From positions 1-64,000 of the forward strand of contig DATBYF010000096.1 of NCBI GenBank assembly GCA_036513895.1: DNA of 64,000 nt. The letters are read 5' to 3'. Below are positions 54,288 to 62,944 of the stretch, one piece after another. Below the pieces are notes generated by a model. The model saw nothing but the letters and a program-made list of their open reading frames with translations, ran no database searches and had not been told where the DNA came from. Positions within the stretch are counted from its first letter, which is position 1, and the number at the start of each line of letters is the position of its first letter. Both the position numbers and the translations under genes were made by a program. Origin of the DNA: Palsa-147 sp036513895 (GTDB lineage Bacteria; Acidobacteriota; Terriglobia; Acidiferrales; UBA7541).

Positions 54288-55241
54288 ATGGAATCCCACG
54301 CCCGTCCCCCAAAGTGGAAGACGCTGTTGGCTTTCTCGATTATCTATTTTGTTTGGGGATCCACTTTTCTCGCAGTTCGCGTCGGTGTTCGCGAAGTTCC
54401 GCCATTGATTTTCGCGGCGATGCGTTTCTTGACGGCGGGAATCGTTCTTTATGTCTGGTTGATCGCGCGGGGCGAACCCTCGCCGAGCGCGCGCGAATGG
54501 AAGTCGGCATCAATACTCGGATTTATAATCTTCCTACTCGACTATGGATTCTTGTTCTGGGCCGAGACGCGCGTGCCTTCGGGCCTTGCTGCTGTCATGT
54601 TGGCCATGATCCCGGTGTTCATGGCGCTGTCGGAAATCATTTTCTTGCGAACACAACAGCTCACAGTTCGCTTGGCATTGGCGCTTCTGATCGGAATTGG
54701 CGGAGTGGCCGTGCTTATGAGTCGCTCGTTGAACCTCGGCGGCACGCCGATTGACAGGATGGGCGCTCTGGCGCTCATCGTTGCATCAATCAGTTGGTCG
54801 CTGGCGGCGGTGCTTTCTCGCAAGCTGCCGCAGCCGCGTTCCAAAGTCATGAGCTCCGCCACGCAAATGCTCGCCGGCGGAATATTTCTCGCTTTCACAG
54901 CGGCCGCCCTGGGCGAATTTCGCAATTTTCATTTGTCGACTGTCTCACGCGAAGTATGGCTCGCATTGCTCTACCTGATTGTCGCGGGTTCCATCATGGG
55001 ATTTACCGCCTACGTGTGGCTCCTCCATCACGAATCGCCGACAAAAGTTGGGACCTACGCGTACGTAAATCCGATAGTGGCCGTGACCATCGGATATTTC
55101 CTCGGCGGCGAACCGCTTGGCCTGCGAACAATTCTGGGGACTTTATTTGTTCTGGTCAGTGTCGTGGTGATCACAACCACGAAAGCGAAGACCTCGGTGA
55201 AGAACGAAGCCGCGATACTCTCAGTTCAAGACGCCGGCTAG
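54288..55241 (+). CDS. EamA/DMT superfamily permease (RhaT/YedA group)
   Basis: 317 residues with ten membrane helices in two EamA repeats. The first repeat has LAFSIIYFVWGSTFLAVRVGV and PPLIFAAMRFLTAGIVLYVWL, then the helix FIIFLLDYGFLFWAET and ESGLAAVMLA-type segments; the second repeat holds MGALALIVASISWSLAAVLSRK, LYLIVAGSIMGFTAYVWLL, and VGTYAYVNPIVAVTIGYFLGGEPL. These are typical of the group which exports amino acids and other metabolites. The substrate is not known. TAGGA stands upstream of ATG 54288. The C-terminus has a short charged tail. Confidence 0.93.
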   Translation: MESHARPPKWKTLLAFSIIYFVWGSTFLAVRVGVREVPPLIFAAMRFLTAGIVLYVWLIARGEPSPSAREWKSASILGFIIFLLDYGFLFWAETRVPSGLAAVMLAMIPVFMALSEIIFLRTQQLTVRLALALLIGIGGVAVLMSRSLNLGGTPIDRMGALALIVASISWSLAAVLSRKLPQPRSKVMSSATQMLAGGIFLAFTAAALGEFRNFHLSTVSREVWLALLYLIVAGSIMGFTAYVWLLHHESPTKVGTYAYVNPIVAVTIGYFLGGEPLGLRTILGTLFVLVSVVVITTTKAKTSVKNEAAILSVQDAG

Positions 55242-55343
55242 CTTCGATTTGGTCAAGTTTGAGACACGCCTACGCGATCTCGAAACCGTATTCTCTGATG
55301 GAACACAGTCCCAAAGCGTGAGAGCGTTCTGAAAGTCTCGACA

Positions 55344-55586
55344 ATGAGTCCTTTGAGCGATCTCCAAATTGATGAGGTTATTCTCTCAGTTACTGACGCA
55401 TCTTGGAAGAAAGTGGCCTTAGTAATTACCAAAGTCGCAGACACGATGTGCAGCGACCTGCCGGAAGGGGATGCTGCATACGATCTTATCGCTAAACGTA
55501 TCGAGATACTTGTCCGAGGTGGCCGCTTGTTCGCGCAAGGCGATATCAAGAAATGGCGGCACAGCGAGGTAAGAAAGCCAGATTAG
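55344..55586 (+). CDS. DUF3658 family small protein
   Basis: 80 residues. LQIDEVILSVTDASWKKVALVI, LPEGDAAYDLIAKRIEILV and GRLFAQGDIKKWRHSEVRKP follow the whole-length pattern of DUF3658, a small winged-helix-like domain of unknown role that is sometimes fused to other domains and here stands alone. The start is ATG 55344 with no strong ribosome site. It lies 100 bases before panB on the same strand. Confidence 0.75.
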   Translation: MSPLSDLQIDEVILSVTDASWKKVALVITKVADTMCSDLPEGDAAYDLIAKRIEILVRGGRLFAQGDIKKWRHSEVRKPD

Positions 55587-55690
55587 GACAATTCCGCCTT
55601 TCGGTCTGAGTGGCGCTGGACCGCGCGTTTTGCTAGAATCCCGATTGAAGGGCTGCATCCTGAGTTCACGGAGCGGCACCGGAGGCTGTT

Positions 55691-56584
55691 ATGAGCGCTG
55701 CACCTCGTGCGGGCAACGGCAAAATCACCGTGCCTGACATCGTCGAACGCAAGTCCCGCCGTTTTTCCGACTCAACTTCTACTACTGAAAAAATCACCTG
55801 TTTGACTGCGTACGATTATCCGACCGCCCGGATTCTCGACGACGCGAATGTGGACATTCTCCTCGTCGGCGACTCGCTCGCCATGGTGGTTCTCGGTTAC
55901 GACAGCACGCTTCCCATAACCGTTGACGAGATGCTGCACCACGTCAAGGCAGTGCGCCGCGGCACGCACCGCGCGCTAGTTGTGGCCGACATGCCTTACG
56001 GCAGCTATCACACCTCCATCGACGATTCCATCCGCGCTGCTCTGCGATTTATCAAGGAAGGCGGCGCCGAAGCCGTGAAAGTCGAAGGCGGCGAGCGCCG
56101 CATCGAGTTGATCTCGCGGCTCGTCGAAGCCGAAATTCCTGTGATGGGCCACGTGGGCCTCACGCCGCAATCCGTCAACGCGCTCGGCGGTTTCAAAGTG
56201 CAGGGCCGAAGCGCCGACGCGGCACAACAACTTCTTCGTGATGCCCACGCCGTCGAGGCTGCCGGCGCATTTTCGATCGTCCTCGAATCCATCCCGCGCG
56301 AAATTGCAGCGCGAATCACGGGAGACCTTCATATTCCGACGATCGGCATCGGCGCCGGGCCCGATTGCGACGGCCAAGTGCTCGTCATTAACGACGCGCT
56401 CGGCTTAACGGTTGGCCATAGGCCGAAGTTCTCACGCCGCTACGCGAATCTTTCCGAAATCATCGCGCGCGCCGCCGCCGAATATTGCGACGATGTCCGC
56501 AATGACCGCTTCCCATCGGACGAGGAGTCGTATCATTTGCCCGCCGAGTTGCGCAGCCGCTTCCTTGCTCGCGAGCGCGCCTAG
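55691..56584 (+). CDS. panB: 3-methyl-2-oxobutanoate hydroxymethyltransferase
   Basis: 297 residues; adds the hydroxymethyl group of methylenetetrahydrofolate to 2-oxoisovalerate, the first step to pantothenate and CoA. Family blocks: CLTAYDYPTARILDDANVD, LLVGDSLAMVVLGYDSTLP, VADMPYGSYHTS, EGGAEAVKVEGGERR, MGHVGLTPQSVNALGGFKVQG, FSIVLESIPREIAARIT, IGIGAGPDCDGQVLVINDALGL. The metal-binding Asp and the catalytic Glu of these segments are present. GGAGG is five bases before ATG 55691. panC is 630 bases further on, with a DinB gene between. Confidence 0.98.
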   Translation: MSAAPRAGNGKITVPDIVERKSRRFSDSTSTTEKITCLTAYDYPTARILDDANVDILLVGDSLAMVVLGYDSTLPITVDEMLHHVKAVRRGTHRALVVADMPYGSYHTSIDDSIRAALRFIKEGGAEAVKVEGGERRIELISRLVEAEIPVMGHVGLTPQSVNALGGFKVQGRSADAAQQLLRDAHAVEAAGAFSIVLESIPREIAARITGDLHIPTIGIGAGPDCDGQVLVINDALGLTVGHRPKFSRRYANLSEIIARAAAEYCDDVRNDRFPSDEESYHLPAELRSRFLARERA

Positions 56585-56651
56585 TCTCTTGAGTCTATTC
56601 GCCCACTGACGTACGCTTCAAACCCACCAACGGGGGCCGCAAGGGGATGCA

Positions 56652-57161
56652 ATGAACGCAGAAGAATTCTGCACTCTCTATGAATACAATTCGTGGGCCA
56701 ATCGCCGAGTGATGGAATCGTGCGCTCAATTGAACAACGATCAATTCACCCGCGATCTCGTCTCGAGTTTCCATTCCGTCCGCGACACCCTCGCTCACAT
56801 CCTAGGCGCCGAATGGCTTTGGCTCGAGCGCTGGCACGGGCGCTCGCATTCGAGTTTGCCTTTTGCAGGAGAATTTTCCGATCTCGACGCCATCCGCGCG
56901 CGCTGGGAAGAAGTCGAGCGCGACCTAACGGATTTCGTCGCGTCGCTCACCGATGAAGATCTCGCTCGAGTCTATGAATACAAGACAACTGCCGGTGTGC
57001 CCCAGGCCTCACCGGCCTGGCAGATGCTCCAGCATCTCGTCAATCATGGGACCTATCATCGCGGCCAGATCGCCACGATGCTGCGCCAACTCGGTAACAA
57101 ATCGCAGAGCACGGATCTGATTGCGTTCTATCGCCAGCGTGCCTCCCAGGCCAAAGCGTGA
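56652..57161 (+). CDS. DinB family protein
   Basis: 169 residues with a clear DinB pattern: LYEYNSWANRRVMESC at the start, VRDTLAHILGAEWLWLERWHG with the first metal histidine, and MLQHLVNHGTYHRGQIATMLRQLG with the other two (His-x3-His). The family includes thiol-S-transferases that use bacillithiol or related thiols. It lies inside the pan gene group, 68 bases behind panB and 55 bases before panC, and is translated in the same direction; whether it is related to pantothenate synthesis is unknown. It resembles the DinB proteins better than the one at 627. Confidence 0.92.
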   Translation: MNAEEFCTLYEYNSWANRRVMESCAQLNNDQFTRDLVSSFHSVRDTLAHILGAEWLWLERWHGRSHSSLPFAGEFSDLDAIRARWEEVERDLTDFVASLTDEDLARVYEYKTTAGVPQASPAWQMLQHLVNHGTYHRGQIATMLRQLGNKSQSTDLIAFYRQRASQAKA

Positions 57162-57215
57162 TCTCGCCGCGAACCTTCGCGTTAACCGCAGATTGTTTTT
57201 CCTGATATCGACCCC

Positions 57216-58088
57216 ATGGAAATTATCCGCACAGTCGATTGGATGAAGCAGGTAGCCCGCGACGCCAATGCCAAAGAGCGCCTCGTCGGCCTCGTTCCCA
57301 CCATGGGCGCGCTTCATGAAGGCCATTTTTCTCTCGTCCGCGCCGCGAAGAGAGAATGCTCACCCGTAGTCGTTTCGATTTTTGTGAATCCGAAGCAATT
57401 TGGCCCCACCGAAGATTTCAAGAAGTATCCGCGAAGCATGGAGCAAGATACTGCTGCGCTCGAATCGCTCAACGTGGATTATTTGTTCGCGCCATCCGCC
57501 GCTGACATGTATCCCGATGGATTCCGCACAGCCGTCACTGTCGAAGGCTTGGCTGATCGCCTCGAAGGCCGCTCACGGCCCGGCCATTTACGCGGCGTCT
57601 CTACCGTCGTTTTGAAGCTATTTGAAATCATTCAGCCGCGCTTCGCTTACTTCGGCCGCAAAGATGCCCAGCAGGTGAAAATCATTCAACAAATGGCGGG
57701 AGATCTAAATCTCGATGCGCAGGTGATCGCGTGCCCGATTGTGCGTGAACCCGACGGCCTTGCGATGTCGTCGCGCAACGCATACCTCAGTGGCAACGAC
57801 CGGCAAGCCGCAACGGTTCTTTATCGCGCTCTCAGCGCAATGAAAAAGGAAATCGAGACCGGCGAAATCGACGCCGCCCGGCTCACAGCAACGATCCGTC
57901 GCATTTTCGAAGCAGAACCCGGCGCGGCCCTCGACTACGCCGAAATCGTTGACGTGGATTCACTCGAGCCCGTAATACGCCTGCGCAAGACATGCTATGC
58001 GCTCGTTGCCGCCTTCATCGGCAAGACACGCCTCATCGACAACGCTCTAATCGAACAATCCGCCGATTCCTTCTCGGTCACGCTCTAG
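57216..58088 (+). CDS. panC: Pantothenate synthetase
   Basis: 290 residues; joins pantoate and beta-alanine with ATP. Motifs: GLVPTMGALHEGHFSLVRAA (the HxGH ATP site), VSIFVNPKQFGPTEDFKKYPR, LFAPSAADMYPDGF, GRSRPGHLRGVSTVVLKLFEI, AYFGRKDAQQVKIIQQM, REPDGLAMSSRNAYLSG. It follows panB and a DinB gene, so the route to pantothenate is partly encoded here; panD and panE are not in the window. The stop is followed by a convergent 2H phosphoesterase gene. Confidence 0.98.
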   Translation: MEIIRTVDWMKQVARDANAKERLVGLVPTMGALHEGHFSLVRAAKRECSPVVVSIFVNPKQFGPTEDFKKYPRSMEQDTAALESLNVDYLFAPSAADMYPDGFRTAVTVEGLADRLEGRSRPGHLRGVSTVVLKLFEIIQPRFAYFGRKDAQQVKIIQQMAGDLNLDAQVIACPIVREPDGLAMSSRNAYLSGNDRQAATVLYRALSAMKKEIETGEIDAARLTATIRRIFEAEPGAALDYAEIVDVDSLEPVIRLRKTCYALVAAFIGKTRLIDNALIEQSADSFSVTL

Positions 58089-58161
58089 CGCTCTCACAAG
58101 AACGCGAGCGTTGTCATTTGGAGTCCCGGCTCAGCCGAGGCGAGAAGTCTCCATTTTGACC

Positions 58162-58698
58162 TCACGCCCTAAAATCGCATCGGAAGCAAACTTCCTGCAC
58201 ATCCTCCGTCGCCCGAATCACCGCAAAATTGTTCGCCCGCAACTCCCATCGCAAATTTCTCTCGCCGAATCGCCGCACAATCTCAGGCAGCACTAGCAAG
58301 TCCACGTCGCCCTCCGCAATCGTGATGTGTGGAATCCAAATATTCTCGGCATAGTATTCGTTGATCCCGGTAGACAGCGAAGAAACGGCCTCCGAAATCT
58401 GCTTGTGCTGCACCGCAAGCTCCCAAGTTTTCACTACCGGCAGATAAATCACCGGTTCCTTGCGAGTGAAAATTCCCATTCCGCTGCATTGCGTCGGGAA
58501 AGATCGAGTTTGCGCCGCGAGCGCCCGAACTATCGCCTGCACGCGCGTCAGATCGTATTCTTCAGCTACATGGTAGGAAAAATGAGGAAAGCGCTTCGAA
58601 TGAATCCCGCAAACACCGAAGTCCCGCCGTAGCTCCTCCCACAATTGCTCGACACGTTCCCGGTCCGCGCCGTCAAGTAATGAGACGATGCCCTGCAA
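58162..58698 (-). CDS. 2'-5' RNA ligase-like 2H phosphoesterase
   Basis: 178 residues. The two HxT/S motifs of the 2H superfamily are visible: RFPHFSYHVAEEYD (HFS) and WIPHITIAEGD (HIT), about 75 residues apart. Members open cyclic phosphates or join RNA 2'-5'; the natural reaction here is unknown. The start is TTG 58698, directly behind the TAA of the peroxiredoxin gene (TAATTG), so translation probably depends on the upstream gene. It is the last gene of the minus-strand group beginning at the btu genes. Confidence 0.82.
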   Translation of the reverse strand: MQGIVSLLDGADRERVEQLWEELRRDFGVCGIHSKRFPHFSYHVAEEYDLTRVQAIVRALAAQTRSFPTQCSGMGIFTRKEPVIYLPVVKTWELAVQHKQISEAVSSLSTGINEYYAENIWIPHITIAEGDVDLLVLPEIVRRFGERNLRWELRANNFAVIRATEDVQEVCFRCDFRA

Positions 58699-59175
58699 TT
58701 ATTCCGCCGAGCCCTGCTCCAATGCCTTCAAGACGTCCGCGGCGTGGCCTTTCACGGAAACGTTGTCCCAGATCTTGCGAATCCTTCCGTCCTTGCTGAT
58801 CCAGAACGTCATCCGCACGATTCCAAGAAACGACTTTCCCAGAAATCGCTTCATCCGCCGCGCCCCATACGCTTCAATCGCCGTAAACTCCGGATCCGAA
58901 AGCAGTGGAAAATTCAGTAGATGTTTCTCTTTGAATTTCGCCTGCATTGCCACGCTGTCCGCGCTGCAGCCGATAACCACCGCGTCCAGCGCGTCGAATT
59001 TCTTCTTTGCGTCCCGAAACTCGGTCGCTTCGTTCGTTCAGCCCGGCGTCAGCGCCTTCGGAAAAAAATAGAAAATCACATTCTTGGCGCGATAGTCGGT
59101 AAGCGCGACCTCGCTGCCATCATCCGCGAGTAGCCGGAACGCCGGCGCCTTGTCTCCTACTTTCAGTTCGGCCAT
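58699..59175 (-). CDS. Candidate selenocysteine peroxiredoxin (Bcp/PrxQ type)
   Basis: 158 residues if the in-frame TGA at 59038-59040 is read through. From ATG 59175 the chain runs MAELKVGDKAPAFRLLADDG and VIFYFFPKALTPG, then TGA at codon 46, then TNEATEFRDAKKKFDALD. In E. coli Bcp the matching segment is PKAMTPGCT with the peroxidatic Cys45, so the TGA stands for the catalytic residue. The resolving cysteine five residues on is Thr51, and the only other cysteine is Cys70. The rest (FPLLSDPEFTAIEAYG, FWISKDGRIRKIWDNV) is an intact Bcp, without other stops. A hairpin behind the TGA fits a bacterial SECIS. The gene starts five bases after gatB. A nonsense mutation or base error cannot be excluded without selABCD evidence. 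Confidence 0.85.
59009..59040 (-). promoter_or_regulatory. Candidate bacterial SECIS element
   Basis: Behind the TGA (59040-59038) the transcript can fold as GCG-A-CCGA-GUU-UCGG-GA-CGC (59028 to 59009). The upper stem is a perfect four pairs, the three-base apical loop begins with G, and 17 bases separate TGA and loop, within the 16-37 base range I recall for bacterial SECIS elements. Confidence 0.6.
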
Positions 59176-59179
59176 GCTG

Positions 59180-60670
59180 TCACGCCTCGCTTAGAATGCG
59201 CTTGAGAATCTCGTTCACTGCTTGCGGATTTGCCTGCCCGCGCATTTCGCGCATCACCTGGCCGACGAAAAATTTGAAGACACCCTCATTCCCAGCCTTG
59301 TACTTCGCCACGTTCTCGGGATTCTTCGCGACAATGGCGCGCGCAACACTCTCAATCGCGCCCGTATCGCTGATTTGCGCGTACCCCTCGGCCGCAATGA
59401 TCTCTGCAGACCCCTTTCCAGTCTCAAACATTCGCGCAAATACTTTCTTGCCTGTCGATGCAGTTATTTCTCCCGACTCGATCTTCGTCAAAAGATCCGC
59501 CAGCGCCGCGGGCGTCACAGTCGCGTCGCCGATCTCTTTCCCAGTATCATTTAATCGTCCCAAAAGCTCCGTCGAAATCCAGTTCGCCGCAGTTTTCGCA
59601 GGCGCACCCGCGCGAATTACTTCCTCGAAATAATCGGCAAGTGCGCGCCCCGCCGTCAGTACTCCAGCATCGTAGGCAGTCACGCCGTATGCACCGGTAA
59701 ACCGCGCCCGTTTTGCAGGTGGCAATTCCGGCATCTCCGCGCGCACGCGTTCCTGAATGTTCGCATCCACTCTCACGGGCAACAGATCGGGATCCGGGAA
59801 ATAGCGGTAATCATGCGCAAATTCTTTCGAACGCATCGGCTCCGTGCGCCCGCTCGCCGAATTATAAAGCCGCGTTTCCTGCGGAATCGTTCCGCCCGAT
59901 TCGATCACGCCGATTTGCCGCTCAATTTCGTGTTCGAGTGCTCGTTGCAGGAACCGAAACGAGTTCAAATTTTTCACTTCCGCTTTCGTTCCGAATTTCT
60001 CGGCGCCGCGCAAGCGCACGCTTACGTTCGCGTCGCACCGAAGCGAGCCTTCCTCCATATTGCAATCGCTCACTTCCGTATAGAGCAAAATCTGCTTCAG
60101 CGCAGTGAGATACGCATGCGCCTCAGCAGGCGTGCGCAAATCGGGCTCCGAAACAATTTCAATCAGCGGCGCGCCGCAGCGGTTGAAATCAATGTAGCTA
60201 TGGCGATCGGAATCGACGAAGCCTTCATGCAAATTCTTCGCTGCATCTTCTTCCATATGAACTCGCGTGATTCCGATGCGCTTTGCCGCGCCCGCAACAT
60301 CCACTTCAAGCGATCCGCCTGTCGCCAGCGGCAGCTCGTACATCGAAATCTGATAGCCCTTCGGCAAATCGGGATAGAAATAATTCTTCCGCGCGAATTG
60401 CGAACGCTCCTGCACCTCGCAATTGAGCGCAATCGACGCCCGCAACGCGAGTTTGAGCGCCTTCGAATTCAGCACGGGCAGCGCGCCCGGCAGCCCCAGA
60501 CATACCGGGCACGTGTTCGTATTCGGCGGGTCACCAAAGCGCGGCGAGCACGCGCAGAACGCCTTCGTCGCCGTCAAAAGCTGCGCGTGCACTTCGAGTC
60601 CGATGACGGCCTCGTATCTCGCCAGCACTTCCGGCGCGATGCCCGCTCCCTCTGTGGTCGTTTTCGCCAT
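59180..60670 (-). CDS. gatB: Aspartyl/glutamyl-tRNA amidotransferase subunit B
   Basis: 496 residues. GatB, with GatA and GatC, converts Glu-tRNA(Gln) or Asp-tRNA(Asn) to the amide form. RYEAVIGLEVHAQLLTATK opens the kinase-like domain; CACSPRFGDPPNTNTCPVC carries four zinc cysteines. Then come GLPGALPVLN, ARKNYFYPDLPKGYQISMYE, VHMEEDAAKNLHEG, DFNRCGAPLIEIVSEPD and YLTALKQILLYTEVSDCNMEEGS (all shown in part). The C-terminal helical and YqeY-like tail domain ends in MREMRGQANPQAVNEILKRIL. No gatA or gatC is seen. It starts 30 bases after the end of the receptor gene. Confidence 0.98.
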   Translation of the reverse strand: MAKTTTEGAGIAPEVLARYEAVIGLEVHAQLLTATKAFCACSPRFGDPPNTNTCPVCLGLPGALPVLNSKALKLALRASIALNCEVQERSQFARKNYFYPDLPKGYQISMYELPLATGGSLEVDVAGAAKRIGITRVHMEEDAAKNLHEGFVDSDRHSYIDFNRCGAPLIEIVSEPDLRTPAEAHAYLTALKQILLYTEVSDCNMEEGSLRCDANVSVRLRGAEKFGTKAEVKNLNSFRFLQRALEHEIERQIGVIESGGTIPQETRLYNSASGRTEPMRSKEFAHDYRYFPDPDLLPVRVDANIQERVRAEMPELPPAKRARFTGAYGVTAYDAGVLTAGRALADYFEEVIRAGAPAKTAANWISTELLGRLNDTGKEIGDATVTPAALADLLTKIESGEITASTGKKVFARMFETGKGSAEIIAAEGYAQISDTGAIESVARAIVAKNPENVAKYKAGNEGVFKFFVGQVMREMRGQANPQAVNEILKRILSEA

Positions 60671-60700
60671 GAGAAAGCGGCAATTATAGCACCCGTCTCG

Positions 60701-62860
60701 CTACTCGCCGCCCCACACGTATTTCATGCCCAGCCGCCAATTCAATCCGAGCGCAGGATAGCCGACGGCATCCTGATATCGCCGGTCGAACAAATTCTCG
60801 ACACGCCCGAGCGCCGAAAGCTTTCGCGTGAAGTTGTAGCTCGTCCCCAAATCCCAGCGCACGTAACTCGGATTGCTCGTAATGCCTAACCCGAGAAAAT
60901 CGCTGTCCGTGCGCCGGCCCACGTAATAGCCCGCGAGATTCCAATTCATCCGATGGAAATTCGCGTTCGCGATGAGCGTTGCCGAGTGGAGCGGCCTTTT
61001 CGCAAGGCGATTTCCCGGTGCCAGCGTCGGGTCGAAGAAATTCGGCGAAGCAATTACTAGCGTGTCGTCATACGTGTAGTTCCCGTCGATGTTCAGCCAC
61101 TTCGTAATCTTTGATTCAAATTTGCTGTTTGCACCGAACGCGCGCGCCTTATCCGTATTGAAAAATTGCCCTGTCCCATAGGGACACGCCGCGGTCGGTG
61201 GCAGCGATGCGAAACTCACGATGTCGCTGAAATCGTTGTGAAAATAATCCACCGAAATTCGGAATCGGTCGCTCGCCAGCACCTGGTCTGCGCCTGCGTG
61301 AATTGTTGTGCTTTGCTCCGGCTTCAAATTCGGATTGCCCGGATCGCACGGGTCATTCGAAAAGGAGTCGAAGAAATCCGGCTCCTTGATGCCTTCGCCG
61401 TATGAAAATCGCAATCGCGTCGCGCCCCAGAAATCGTGGCCATATCGCAACGCGTACGCAACGCCCGCCCGCGGCACCACGCGCGTCCCAAAACTCGCGT
61501 TCGCTTCCGCGCGCACGCCCGCCGTCGCCGTCAGACGTCGTCCAAATTGATAACGCACTTCGGTGTACCCAGCCTGATTGTTCCGCCGGGAGTCCGGTCC
61601 GCCTTCGGCGCCGTTCTCCACTTCATACATGTAGCCGGCAGACACGCCGCCATGCGGAAAAACATAACTCGCCTGGTCCTCGAAGTTTGCGCGATTGTAG
61701 AGGTTGTACGAGTTTCCGAACGAGTTGATGTACGCCTCCTGAATTCGAGAGTCCGTCGCGCGGAGTTCGTTGTGCCAGTGATCGCCTGCCATGAAATCCC
61801 ATGTGATTCCGGTTGCAAGATTGTGCAGGTCGTTGTGATCTACAAGACTTGGCGGAAGGAAAATCGTTTGTCCCGGCACCCCGCCGTCGCTTCCCGTTTC
61901 GCGCACCGTCACTCGCAGCGTATCCGTGTCCGAGAATTTCCAGCCAAAATTCCCAGCGAAAGGGACATCGCGAAAATAGTCGTTCGGACCCTGGCCGCCG
62001 GACGCGAAATAACCACCCGACGCGGAATAATCGAACCGGCCCGCGACTCCGCTTAATTGCACGTTGCCCAAGCCCGTTCCGAAAGTTCCGCCTTCGCCGG
62101 TTAGTTCGAGCTCCGGAGTGCTGGTCGTGCCGTGGTGCGAAAAAATCTGTACGACGCCGTCTACCGCATCTGAGCCAAAAAGCGCGCTCGACGCTCCGTG
62201 CACGATCTCGACCTTGTCCACACTCAGGAGACTGTAGTTCTCGAGCTCGATCGCGCCGCCAGGCTCGTTCACGGGAATGCCATCCACGAGAAACTTCGTG
62301 AAATCCGAATCTCCGCCGTCAAGAAAATACGTTGTGACGCCGCCTTCCGCGCCAAGACGCGAAATTGCCGCACCTGGTTCGCTCGCGAGTGCGGAGGCAA
62401 TCCAAAGTTCATCGCGCTCGTCGATGTCTTGTCTCGTGACAACGTCTACCAGCGCCGCGCTGTCTGCAGCCAGCATAGGCTCGGCGGCTGCCGTAACGAC
62501 AACACTCGCCGAAAGCTTTTCAAGCGTGAGCTTCACGTTCAAGTTGCGCGTCTCGCCGGCTGCGAGCGTTACGTTTTCTTCCGCGCGTTCGAAAGCAGGC
62601 GCGGAAATCACGATGCGATAGTTTCCCGGGATGAGCGTGAGTAAAAAATGTCCCGCAACGTCGCTCTTTGTATCTGCCGCGGTTCCATGGGTATTCGTTT
62701 GAGGCTCTGCGTGAATGTTTACGTCGCGAATTACAGCGCCGCTCGGATCCGTCAGATCCCCGGTCAAAGTTGCACGTGCTTCCGTTTGTGCAAATGAAAC
62801 TTCGGGCAAAGTTACAGCTAGGGCAGCAATAACAGCCAACTCAAACCAGCTAGTTTTCAT
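60701..62860 (-). CDS. TonB-dependent receptor, BtuB-like
   Basis: 719 residues. After a signal peptide (WFELAVIAALAVTLPEVSFAQ) there is a carboxypeptidase-regulatory-like domain (LTGDLTDPSGAVIRDVNIHAEP, GHFLLTLIPGNYRIVI) and then a plug domain (SASVVVTAAAEPMLAADSAA, KFLVDGIPVNEPGGAIE, DKVEIVHGASSALFGSDAVDGVVQIF) and a barrel ending in WRLGMKYVWGGE. GASSALFGSDAVDGV is the usual BtuB/TonB receptor plug end. The cobalamin riboswitch directly upstream and the BtuD-like ATPase behind it support vitamin B12 or a cobinamide-like corrinoid as cargo. ATG 62860 has GGAGGAA upstream on its strand; the frame is open 45 bases further. Confidence 0.93.
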   Translation of the reverse strand: MKTSWFELAVIAALAVTLPEVSFAQTEARATLTGDLTDPSGAVIRDVNIHAEPQTNTHGTAADTKSDVAGHFLLTLIPGNYRIVISAPAFERAEENVTLAAGETRNLNVKLTLEKLSASVVVTAAAEPMLAADSAALVDVVTRQDIDERDELWIASALASEPGAAISRLGAEGGVTTYFLDGGDSDFTKFLVDGIPVNEPGGAIELENYSLLSVDKVEIVHGASSALFGSDAVDGVVQIFSHHGTTSTPELELTGEGGTFGTGLGNVQLSGVAGRFDYSASGGYFASGGQGPNDYFRDVPFAGNFGWKFSDTDTLRVTVRETGSDGGVPGQTIFLPPSLVDHNDLHNLATGITWDFMAGDHWHNELRATDSRIQEAYINSFGNSYNLYNRANFEDQASYVFPHGGVSAGYMYEVENGAEGGPDSRRNNQAGYTEVRYQFGRRLTATAGVRAEANASFGTRVVPRAGVAYALRYGHDFWGATRLRFSYGEGIKEPDFFDSFSNDPCDPGNPNLKPEQSTTIHAGADQVLASDRFRISVDYFHNDFSDIVSFASLPPTAACPYGTGQFFNTDKARAFGANSKFESKITKWLNIDGNYTYDDTLVIASPNFFDPTLAPGNRLAKRPLHSATLIANANFHRMNWNLAGYYVGRRTDSDFLGLGITSNPSYVRWDLGTSYNFTRKLSALGRVENLFDRRYQDAVGYPALGLNWRLGMKYVWGGE

Positions 62861-62944
62861 GAGTTCCTCCTCTCCCTCTCGCGCGGGAGTTGAAGGTTGT
62901 CCCAAATCAGCGCCTCGAGATGTGTTCTCGACGGCCGAATCGGG

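Noticed and set aside
59813..60889. Long arginine-rich frame on the plus strand opposite gatB.
   Set aside because: Composition (Arg, Ala and His rich, no domain) and full overlap with the certain gatB gene mark it as a shadow.
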